IMG/VR virus record: IMGVR_UViG_3300010391_001464 | Location: 1-64,000 of that record | Source of the DNA: a virus | Reading direction: 5' to 3' (one strand) | Length of the DNA stretch: 64,000 nt | In this document: positions 28,600 through 36,254 of the stretch, in pieces | How positions within the stretch are numbered: position 1 is the first letter of the stretch | Layout of the letters: each line of letters opens with the position of its first letter | The notes under the pieces: model-generated | Told to the model about the DNA's origin: nothing | Databases searched by the model: none | Seen by the model: only the letters and a program-made list of their open reading frames with translations | Translations under genes and position numbers: made by a program

Positions 28600-28962
28600 G
28601 TGACAATTCTAGATGAAATTTTAAAAGAAATAAAAGAACCTGATATTGATAATAAAATTAGACAAATATGTGATAGAATAGCAGAAGAAGAAAAAGTAAA
28701 ACATAGCCTCCCACCTGAAGCACCAAAAGGCCCAAATATTTTTCTAGTTCTAGAAACTTTCCCAATTAGTAACTATGATAAAAATTATACATTTTTGACA
28801 TTAGAACGAGAGTCGTACGGAAAATATATAATTGGAGTTTGGAAAGAAATTGAAATTGGAAAAGTTAGAAGAGTTAGAGTAATAGATATTAATGAAGACG
28901 ACCCGAAAAGAATTATAAGAAAATATGCAGAGAAATACAAAGTTATGACTATTAAAAAATAA
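28600..28962 (+). CDS. Unknown 120-aa protein
   Basis: GTG 28600 was preferred over TTG 28588 because TTGGAG lies six bases before it. N-terminal acidic helices, a Pro-rich turn (LPPEAPKGPN), then a basic beta segment. It could be a small interaction protein. Unknown family. Confidence 0.6.
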   Translation: MTILDEILKEIKEPDIDNKIRQICDRIAEEEKVKHSLPPEAPKGPNIFLVLETFPISNYDKNYTFLTLERESYGKYIIGVWKEIEIGKVRRVRVIDINEDDPKRIIRKYAEKYKVMTIKK

Positions 28963-28978
28963 CTGAAAGGGTAAAAAT

Positions 28979-29050
28979 ATGTCCATTCCGAAACCTATAG
29001 AAAATAATACAAAAGAAGTAGAAATTAAAATTAAAAGAATAAAGATATGA
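28979..29050 (+). CDS. 23-aa coupled basic peptide
   Basis: MSIPKPIENNTKEVEIKIKR... starts behind GAAAGGG and its TGA overlaps the ATG of the E2-like gene. It fills the gap exactly, suggesting translational coupling into the ubiquitin-like operon. Confidence 0.45.
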   Translation: MSIPKPIENNTKEVEIKIKRIKI

Positions 29051-31680
29051 TGAATTCAAATTCTATATTAATATCTCCCAATCAAGTAAGTATAGTATCA
29101 ACTGATTTATTTTATACACATGTTGGAGAATCTAGTGTTGTTGATCCAGTGGCTAGAACAGTAAAAAAAGTGATAAATAGTGAAGATTTTATACGTAAAG
29201 TTTCTTCTAGAATGTATCCAGACACATCTAGTAAACTTCTTCCGCCTAATTGTAGATATCATAAATCTCTACCAAATAATCGAAGTATAGTTGTTATAGA
29301 AGAACAACCTCAAATGAGAACTATTTTAACTAGTAATCAAGTTAGTAGAGATATTGAAGCTTTAAAGAAAACTGGAGCATGGGAACAATATGGATATAAG
29401 GGTCTTGAAAATACAAAATATGGTTTAGGGGATGGTTCATCATTTAAATTTACTTTATCTTTTCCATATATAGTATATATTATGTCATTTAATGGAAATG
29501 ATTTATGCAATATGACTATATATTTCAGACTGTCTCCTATAACTACATTGAATGATTATTTATTATTAGCCCCTTTACATAATATACCACAAGATCAAAG
29601 AATATGTTTAGGTTCATGGAGGGACTCCAAAACTATATCTGGTTCAGTATCCGAAGAAGTAGAAAAGGTAATAACTACTTTTTGGTCTGGAGTATTTAAT
29701 ATGGATTATACAAATAATTGTCTAAAATACTCAGACGTGTATGAATTAAGCAACTATTTTGTATGGCAATATTTCTCAAAAACTAATCCAATGTTTATTT
29801 TTAAAGTTAAATGGCATCAATGGAATAGTAATTTAATTACTGAAGTAAAACGTCTTCAGAGTATTCTTGGAGTTGGTACTAATACTGTGCCGTTTAGTTT
29901 TCCAGCTCTATGTGATGTATTATTATCTCCTACATTAGTTGCTGAAGAGGAAAAATCTCCTGATGTAAAGTTTCCTCTTTTTGAAAATTTTGTGGAGTCA
30001 ATACATCTAGGAAACGGAAGTCTCTCAATTGGAGATGACATTGTTTATCTAGGAAAAAAATATTATATAACAGACTTTTTGGGAAATGTTAATTACAGTA
30101 ATAGTCCCAGTTATATAGTTTTTACAGATGAAGAAGGTAAAAAGGATTCACTTAAATTAGACAGTAATACTAAAACAGAATTAAATAGTGTATTTGCTAC
30201 AACAAAAGAATCAAAAACTATTAAATTACCTGCTTGTGGAGTTACTATAAATATTGGAGATATAGTAGAATTTACTGTAGATGAAACATTTAAAGGATAT
30301 AGAAAAGTTGAAAATATCAGACTAGGTCTTGATAAGAGAAACCATATTAGACTAGGGAATGACTATTATTTTGCAGATTCTTTAAAAGTAAAAATTCTTG
30401 ACTTAAGTAAAGGTATTGAACTACCTAACGGAACTACTATTATAATCGGCAATACATATTCATTTTTAGTAGATATAGGAACTTCATTACCAATTAAAAG
30501 AATTTTTGATGTAAAAGTTGAAGAATATATAGTACAAAGTGATAAATTAGCCATTAAAATAAGATACTTAGAAGGTGGAAGACTTGAAATTCATGATATC
30601 CATAATCTTTCCAATTTAGGAAATATTATTGATTTTTCTAAATTAGAAATAGTAGAATATAAAGAGAAAGTATTAAGACTTGGATTTAATTTACTAGACT
30701 TTAAAAAATCAATATTTGAAAAAGCATATATAGATACTAACAATTTAGATTTATATGTTAAATATACTCGAGCAGCATCAGAAAATTATGGAACTTATCC
30801 GATACAACAATATTTAAGTCAAAACTTCCCTCCATCTATAAATGATATATTAATCGAAAATAGACAAAGATTATTTATTCCTAGTTTTGAATTTAATATA
30901 GATTTTAAAATTGGAGATAATGTAGTAGTTGCTGATTGGTCTAATCCTCAAGAAATATTAAAAGTAAGAACTATTCAAGGATTTACTTTCGATGAGTCAA
31001 CATATCTTTTAAATATAATTGTTAATGATCCAATAACTAATACTTCAAAGGTAGTTCCTTATGTAAATCTAGATCTAAGATTAGTAAAAGTTGGAAGTGT
31101 TAGAAAAGTATCTATAAAGCAAAGTTCTTATGAGATAGGAGATCAAATAAGAGCAATGTCAAGAGGAATTGCAGATTTTCCAATGAAAGATACTGTTTCT
31201 ATTGTAGCATTTTTAATTGATACTGGAATTGAACCAATGGTGTTATGTTCAAATTTAGCAACTATATGGTTCAGTGATTTGAGGAAACATTTTGCTAAAG
31301 TTCCTGGTAAGAATATAACAATAGATCCATCTACATTTAAGAAGTTTACAACAAGTCCAGGAAATATGGTAATACTTGGAAGAGATAGTTCTTGTCCATG
31401 TTTTATATTAGAATATACAAAATCTCCACAAGATGTAGAAATTATGGAACAAGAGAAATTATTTAGACCAAGACTTATTGATCCACAAAAAGGAGGTTCT
31501 GTTTGTAGTGCTGAAGGATCATTAACCTATCATTTACCATATGGAATTCCAATTCCAAGACTAAGCCAAGCAGAATATATGAGTAAAAAATTACAAAAAT
31601 GTTATATGAATGCACATGGTAGTTATATAAAGAATAAAAATTCACAATATGGAATAAGAGCTACTAAGTTTATGAATTAA
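29047..31680 (+). CDS. Large E2-like (PRTRC-B/prokaryotic E2-type) protein
   Basis: 877 residues. The N-terminal domain (about 1-240) contains LAPLHNIPQDQRICLGSW, like the conserved P-L-x-N-(V/I)-x4-R-(V/I)-C-x-G motif of the PRTRC protein B / prokaryotic E2 group, making Cys187 the candidate thioester cysteine. The region after residue about 320 has at least four spaced IGD-x-(V/I) units (IGDDIVYLG, IGDIVEF, IGDNVVVADW, IGDQIRAM) that look like SH3/KOW-type beta repeats. The C terminus is basic. JAB, E1 and ubiquitin-like genes follow directly. The E2 assignment is from motif plus neighbourhood. Confidence 0.6.
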   Translation: MMNSNSILISPNQVSIVSTDLFYTHVGESSVVDPVARTVKKVINSEDFIRKVSSRMYPDTSSKLLPPNCRYHKSLPNNRSIVVIEEQPQMRTILTSNQVSRDIEALKKTGAWEQYGYKGLENTKYGLGDGSSFKFTLSFPYIVYIMSFNGNDLCNMTIYFRLSPITTLNDYLLLAPLHNIPQDQRICLGSWRDSKTISGSVSEEVEKVITTFWSGVFNMDYTNNCLKYSDVYELSNYFVWQYFSKTNPMFIFKVKWHQWNSNLITEVKRLQSILGVGTNTVPFSFPALCDVLLSPTLVAEEEKSPDVKFPLFENFVESIHLGNGSLSIGDDIVYLGKKYYITDFLGNVNYSNSPSYIVFTDEEGKKDSLKLDSNTKTELNSVFATTKESKTIKLPACGVTINIGDIVEFTVDETFKGYRKVENIRLGLDKRNHIRLGNDYYFADSLKVKILDLSKGIELPNGTTIIIGNTYSFLVDIGTSLPIKRIFDVKVEEYIVQSDKLAIKIRYLEGGRLEIHDIHNLSNLGNIIDFSKLEIVEYKEKVLRLGFNLLDFKKSIFEKAYIDTNNLDLYVKYTRAASENYGTYPIQQYLSQNFPPSINDILIENRQRLFIPSFEFNIDFKIGDNVVVADWSNPQEILKVRTIQGFTFDESTYLLNIIVNDPITNTSKVVPYVNLDLRLVKVGSVRKVSIKQSSYEIGDQIRAMSRGIADFPMKDTVSIVAFLIDTGIEPMVLCSNLATIWFSDLRKHFAKVPGKNITIDPSTFKKFTTSPGNMVILGRDSSCPCFILEYTKSPQDVEIMEQEKLFRPRLIDPQKGGSVCSAEGSLTYHLPYGIPIPRLSQAEYMSKKLQKCYMNAHGSYIKNKNSQYGIRATKFMN

Positions 31681-31690
31681 TGGAGGATTA

Positions 31691-32887
31691 ATGTTTAACG
31701 TACATATTAATGATGGATCTAAACCAATACCCAATGATGATATTTGTTATATTATTGGAAAAGATGGAATATATTTAAAGAAAAAATTAGGAATGGTTGA
31801 AAGTTGTACAAAAGTTGATAATATTTCAATATTAAATCCAGTAAATATATATGGAAAGATACATCTTCCTAAAATACCATCTAAAGTATTTTGTAAAGTA
31901 GTCTCTTTCTTTAGAGCAGCATATGAGAAATATAAAGGTGAGTCAGCTATAGTTTTATATTTCAATGAAAAAAAGAATCAATATAAAATTGTAGTACCAG
32001 AACAAAAAGTTTCTGGTGTTGCAGTTGATTATGAAGTTGATACAGAACAGACTGTTCCTGGATATAAATTAGTAGGTACTATTCATAGTCATGCCAATTT
32101 TGGCGCTTTTCATTCAGGAACAGATCAAAATGATGAAAAGAATTTTGATGGACTTCATATAACTGTAGGAAATGTAGCCGAACCTGATGGGTCATTTTCT
32201 TTATCTACTTCTGTAGTTATAAATGCTTCAAGATTTATTGAAAAATCTGAAGATTATTTAGAAGATGTTATTTCTACAGATGGCGAAAAGAAAACATTTG
32301 TTGTAGAAGGAAAAATATATGAATATATATCTCAGGCTAATAAAGATAGATTTATATTTAAAGATAATGTAAAAGATGAAGATTTTGAATTCAACCCAAA
32401 ATGGATGGATAAGGTTGAAGCAAAGAAATATATTACATATTATAGTGCTGGAAATAGTTATACACCACATTGGCAAAATTGGTTCGATCATGATGATTAT
32501 GATCGAATGATGCAATATAGAAAAGATGCTCCTTATCGATATAAAGGCAAATATTGTTATAAAAATGCTAATGGAAAACATAGTAAGAAAAACGGTAATA
32601 GGAGAAACGATAATATTATACAATTTCCTAATGAGAAGCATGAAGAAGATTTACAAATTAATATGTTTAAATTAAATGAAGCAGAAAGAAATACTCAAAC
32701 TGATGTTCCATGTGAGAAATGCATCTATAAAGATTTAAAATTAGATATTATAATTGATGAAATAGATGAACAAGCTGAAGAATTAAAAGAGGAAAAAGAT
32801 GAGTTAAGACAATATGTTAGACAAATGTATCCAGATTTACCAGATAATGAGGTAGATAAAGTAATGGAGGGTATGCATTTTGAATAA
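31691..32887 (+). CDS. JAB/JAMM metalloprotease-like protein
   Basis: 398 residues. GTIHSHANFGAFHSGTDQND carries the JAMM zinc motif H-x-H-x7-S-x2-D (His-Ser-His, then Ser and Asp), with an upstream Glu (KYKGESAIVLYF) as likely catalytic acid. Such domains remove ubiquitin-like proteins or trim their C termini. The C-terminal half has a basic Asn/Lys stretch, a CEKC pair and an acidic coiled coil. The gene overlaps the E1 gene by eight bases, which points to a joint function. Confidence 0.85.
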   Translation: MFNVHINDGSKPIPNDDICYIIGKDGIYLKKKLGMVESCTKVDNISILNPVNIYGKIHLPKIPSKVFCKVVSFFRAAYEKYKGESAIVLYFNEKKNQYKIVVPEQKVSGVAVDYEVDTEQTVPGYKLVGTIHSHANFGAFHSGTDQNDEKNFDGLHITVGNVAEPDGSFSLSTSVVINASRFIEKSEDYLEDVISTDGEKKTFVVEGKIYEYISQANKDRFIFKDNVKDEDFEFNPKWMDKVEAKKYITYYSAGNSYTPHWQNWFDHDDYDRMMQYRKDAPYRYKGKYCYKNANGKHSKKNGNRRNDNIIQFPNEKHEEDLQINMFKLNEAERNTQTDVPCEKCIYKDLKLDIIIDEIDEQAEELKEEKDELRQYVRQMYPDLPDNEVDKVMEGMHFE

Positions 32888-33578
32888 TATTAAAATAGTA
32901 GGTTTGGGTGGTATTGGGTCTGTACTAATAGAATCTATTTCAAGATTTTTAAACTATTCCATTCAATCACAAGATCCTATATATATAACTTTAATAGATG
33001 GAGATGTTTTTGAATCAAAAAATTATGAAAGACAAATCTTTCATATGTTAGGTAATAAGGCCGAAGTTAAAACTAAAGAACTTCAAATGAAATTTGATAG
33101 AGTAAATTTTAAGGCCATAAATTCTTTTGTTAATTCAGAAAATATTTCAAGTATAATTTCGAACGGTGATATATTGTTTTTATGTGTTGATAATCATAAG
33201 ACAAGAAAATGTGTATCAGATTTCTGTAAAACTTTAGAAAATGTTACTTTAATAAGTGGTGGTAATGAAATTACAGATGGTAATGTTCAAGTCTTTATAA
33301 GAAGGGAGGGAAAAGATTTAACTTCATCACTAACTGATTATCATCCTGAGATAGAAAATCCTACAGATAAATCTCCAGATGAAATGAGTTGTGAAGAATT
33401 AAGTAAATCAGCACCACAACTATTTTTTACTAATCTAACTGTAGCAACTATTATGTGTTGGACATTTTTTAACTTTGTAGCAAATAATAAAGTCACAACA
33501 TATTCAGAAATATATTTTGATATTAAAACAATGAGCACGTTACCAAAATTTAGAAAAGTGAAACAAAAAGCAGCTTAA
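32880..33578 (+). CDS. E1-like/ThiF-family adenylyltransferase
   Basis: 232 residues from TTG 32880, nine bases after GGAGG inside the end of the JAB gene. The N-terminal Rossmann motif is GLGGIGS, followed by LIDGDVFESKNYERQIF (Asp and the Arg of the ATP site) and CVDNHKTRKC. SCEEL offers a candidate thioester Cys. ThiF/E1 proteins adenylate the C terminus of a ubiquitin-like partner; the probable partner is at 33695. Confidence 0.88.
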   Translation: MNNIKIVGLGGIGSVLIESISRFLNYSIQSQDPIYITLIDGDVFESKNYERQIFHMLGNKAEVKTKELQMKFDRVNFKAINSFVNSENISSIISNGDILFLCVDNHKTRKCVSDFCKTLENVTLISGGNEITDGNVQVFIRREGKDLTSSLTDYHPEIENPTDKSPDEMSCEELSKSAPQLFFTNLTVATIMCWTFFNFVANNKVTTYSEIYFDIKTMSTLPKFRKVKQKAA

Positions 33579-33694
33579 ATAAACTTTTTAAATTCAAACA
33601 GTCCTTATTTTAAAATGATAATTATTATGTTTATTTTCTTAAAAGATTCCTAATTATCATAAACCTTTATAAACAAAAAATTAGGAGATATAGA
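33579..33694 (+). promoter_or_regulatory. Intergenic promoter-bearing region before the ubiquitin-like gene
   Basis: 116 extremely AT-rich bases between two otherwise tightly packed genes, ending in a TTAGGAGATATAG ribosome binding site. Because the next gene has its own terminator, a promoter must lie here. TTTATAAAC (about 33666) is a possible core, but no consensus could be confirmed. Confidence 0.4.
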
Positions 33695-34255
33695 ATGGAT
33701 AGTAAGTATACCTATGAGAATCTTGAAGTAATGACAGTTGCAGAATTAAAGGGAATTGTAAAGGAACTTGGTGTTACTGGTTATAGTAAGTCCACAAAAT
33801 ATGATATTATTGATATGATTCTTTCAGAACAGGGAGTAGAAGTAACTCAAGAAAATTTAGCAGAGAAGACTATTGCAGAGTTAAAAGACATTGCAAGAAA
33901 TCTTGATATGAAGGTTGAGAAGGGTGTTACCAAGGCAGATTTATTAAACAGAATTCTTGCAGTAGATGCAGGCGGTAAGGATGAAGTACATGCATTCGGT
34001 GGTAACATAGAAGCAGCACATAATATGGTTCAGGGTGGTCCTGCAACTATTACCGTATCATGTGGTGCTTCTGGTGGTAAATTTCCTGTTATCGGAAAGA
34101 CAGTTAATGCAGTTGCAGATTTCTTAAAAGAAATCCTCAACATTGATCCGACCGCAACAGCCATGGTTAACGGCGAGTCAGTCAAAGGAAACTTTGTACT
34201 CGGTGAGGGTGACAACGTCGAATTTGTAAAGCAAGCTGGATCAAAAGGCTGCTAA
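33695..34255 (+). CDS. Ubiquitin-like (beta-grasp) protein with two SAP/Rho_N-like N-terminal repeats
   Basis: 186 residues. Two helical repeats, MTVAELKGIVKELGVTGYSK and KTIAELKDIARNLDM...TKADLLNRIL, look like SAP/Rho_N domains. The C-terminal 65 residues (FPVIGKTVNAVADFL, then MVNGESVKGNFVLGEGDNVEFV) form a ThiS/MoaD/PRTRC-C-like beta-grasp ending QAGSKGC. PRTRC protein C ends in a similar G-T/S-K-G, so the tail could be activated directly or after loss of the Cys. It has its own upstream region and a strong terminator, and G/C-rich codons such as AAG, GGT and CTC, all signs of high expression. Confidence 0.7.
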   Translation: MDSKYTYENLEVMTVAELKGIVKELGVTGYSKSTKYDIIDMILSEQGVEVTQENLAEKTIAELKDIARNLDMKVEKGVTKADLLNRILAVDAGGKDEVHAFGGNIEAAHNMVQGGPATITVSCGASGGKFPVIGKTVNAVADFLKEILNIDPTATAMVNGESVKGNFVLGEGDNVEFVKQAGSKGC

Positions 34256-34266
34256 TTAAATAAAAA

Positions 34267-34305
34267 TCCGAGGATTTAAAAATAGTACAAATCCTCGGGT
34301 TTTTT
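34267..34305 (+). terminator. Strong terminator after the ubiquitin-like gene
   Basis: Stem TCCGAGGATTT / AAATCCTCGGG (11 bp, one wobble pair) followed by six T, starting 11 bases after the stop codon. Confidence 0.92.
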
Positions 34306-34425
34306 AATTGAAAAATTAAAAAAATAATTTAAAATAATACAAAAATATGCTTCAAAATATAAAATAAATTCGGAATCTAACTGTTTTAATAAGAACATAA
34401 TAAATGATATGGAGGTGCAAAAATT

Positions 34426-35367
34426 TTGCATCAAGATATAGAAAGAATAAAAACTGTAAATGAGTTCTTAGAAAAAACTTCTACAACTACATATATTACT
34501 ATATGTGTTATAGGGATAGGAACTCTAGGTGGATTTCTTTCTAGATGCATCTCTGACCTGGAAGAAGTAACTGAATTATGCATAATTGATTATGATATTA
34601 TAGAAGAAAAGAATTTAATAAATTCAATATACACATATGAAGATCTGGGGCAGTATAAAGTAGATGCATTAGAAAGAATAATTAAAAGAGAGAATAAGAA
34701 TATAAATATAACAAAAATAAACGAGAGATATATTGAAAGTAAAACGATTCTACCGAAGAAATATGATTTAGTTTTAGATTGTAGAGATTTTACTTATGAC
34801 AGACTAAAAGAAATATCTGCTCGATTATATATTACATCAAGATATCTTATTATCGATTGTAGAAAAAATGTAACATATGATACTCATACAGAAGGAAAGT
34901 ATTTATCTTTTTTAAGTAAAAATGATTTAAGATATGCAAGCGTTGAAGCAACAATGTTGATTATTAAAGGTGGTTTAAAGTTACTTATAGAAAATGAGTC
35001 AGTTATGTCAATTGAACTAGATCATCTAGATAGAAAAGTACATGATGACATTTCAAAATCAAAAGAAGTAGATATTATATATGAGCCTCACCAAAATGAA
35101 AAAAGATTCGTTAATTTAAAAGAAGTATTTAATTTGATAATCGAATATAATAAACTAAACGATTTAGTCATATGCTTGGGCAGTAAAAACGATTCCAATA
35201 TAGATAAACTTGTTCAAAGGTCAAGTCTAAAAAGTTATCAAGATGTTTTACAAGTTTTAATGCCGCTAGTTTCTCTTCCCTATACACATTCAAGCTATCT
35301 AATTAAATTACAGATAGTAGATAATAAATATTATATTGAATTATTACCTGACACAGGAGCCGCGTAA
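34426..35367 (+). CDS. Second E1-like/ThiF-family protein, divergent
   Basis: 313 residues from TTG 34426, ten bases after GGAGG. ICVIGIGTLGGFLSR is a Rossmann GxGxxG motif, LCIIDYDIIEEKNLINSIY the following Asp-containing strand, and LVLDCRDFTYDR resembles the C-x-D-x5-R region. The key Arg of canonical E1s after the Asn is not obvious, so catalysis is uncertain. It ends IELLPDTGAA. The next gene begins directly at its stop. Likely a partner or regulator within the ubiquitin-like system. Confidence 0.65.
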   Translation: MHQDIERIKTVNEFLEKTSTTTYITICVIGIGTLGGFLSRCISDLEEVTELCIIDYDIIEEKNLINSIYTYEDLGQYKVDALERIIKRENKNINITKINERYIESKTILPKKYDLVLDCRDFTYDRLKEISARLYITSRYLIIDCRKNVTYDTHTEGKYLSFLSKNDLRYASVEATMLIIKGGLKLLIENESVMSIELDHLDRKVHDDISKSKEVDIIYEPHQNEKRFVNLKEVFNLIIEYNKLNDLVICLGSKNDSNIDKLVQRSSLKSYQDVLQVLMPLVSLPYTHSSYLIKLQIVDNKYYIELLPDTGAA

Positions 35368-36054
35368 ATGATCCCATTCAAACACGAAAAAGTAGGAGAC
35401 ATTGAAAGCTTCAACTTTAATATAGAAATAGTTCCGGAATTTATACAATATCAAGGAAAGATTAAGAAAATTGTAAAAATACCAAATGACTATTTCAAGA
35501 TTAGAGAGTTTAGAATTATAGTAAACAAAAATGTAGTTGAAGATTTAATTATAATGAATGCATTTCATCCAAATGCAACTCCAAATCCTAATGAAGTAGG
35601 ACTAAAATTTGGAGAAACACCACCTTATATTCAATTTTTCTGTCTTCCAGAAAATTTGAAGAATAAAGATATGGGAATAGATTTTAATATTGAGCATTAT
35701 ATAGAATATTTTATCCAAATGTTAAAAACATATAACTATGATTCATCTTATTGGATAAGATGGAATGGATTTACTCTAATTGATTATGAACATGTGATAG
35801 ATAAAGATGATAAAAAGTTAGAGAAAAAAGGTAAGAAGGAAAATCTTAAGTCTGCTTTAAAAGACTTAGGTACTTATGTAATATCAGATACTACTAATGC
35901 AGCTAAAAAATCATTATCAGAAGTAGTTTCATCTGATAATTTTAGGTTTCCTAGAAGTTCTTTTGAACTGGAATTGAGGATGGATCAACTATTATTACAA
36001 CTAGAAAGAAATTTAATATTAGCGTTGCAACGGAGATTAGATGGTAAACAATAA
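35368..36054 (+). CDS. Unknown protein paired with second E1-like gene; possible E2-variant
   Basis: 228 residues, starting at the base after the previous TAA. The N-terminal 140 residues are beta-rich and include NAFHPNATPNPNEVGLKFG, reminiscent of the HPN...G-x-C-L segment of E2 enzymes but without a Cys at the usual place (a Cys occurs later in QFFCLPE). A helical, basic/acidic C terminus follows. An inactive E2 variant is possible; this is a weak similarity seen by eye. Confidence 0.5.
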   Translation: MIPFKHEKVGDIESFNFNIEIVPEFIQYQGKIKKIVKIPNDYFKIREFRIIVNKNVVEDLIIMNAFHPNATPNPNEVGLKFGETPPYIQFFCLPENLKNKDMGIDFNIEHYIEYFIQMLKTYNYDSSYWIRWNGFTLIDYEHVIDKDDKKLEKKGKKENLKSALKDLGTYVISDTTNAAKKSLSEVVSSDNFRFPRSSFELELRMDQLLLQLERNLILALQRRLDGKQ

Positions 36055-36235
36055 AGAAGATTCATTAGAAGTAGTTATAAGAAAAATGATTCATAAAGAA
36101 TTAGAAATAGTTGAACGAGAAAAGGTTGACCAACTTGTAAAAGAATTAATTCCTGAGTTAGATAAATTAATTTGTATTAAGGTTAAAGAACATCTAAAAG
36201 GAATTGCAGAATTTATATTAGAAAAGACTAAGTAA
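36041..36235 (+). CDS. 64-aa helical protein
   Basis: ATG 36041 lies six bases after GGAG and overlaps the previous gene by 14 bases. Entirely helical and charged (KELEIVEREKVDQLVKELI), a likely small coiled coil. It precedes RNA polymerase set 2. Confidence 0.6.
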   Translation: MVNNKEDSLEVVIRKMIHKELEIVEREKVDQLVKELIPELDKLICIKVKEHLKGIAEFILEKTK

Positions 36236-36254
36236 TATATGGGGAGGTTTATGG

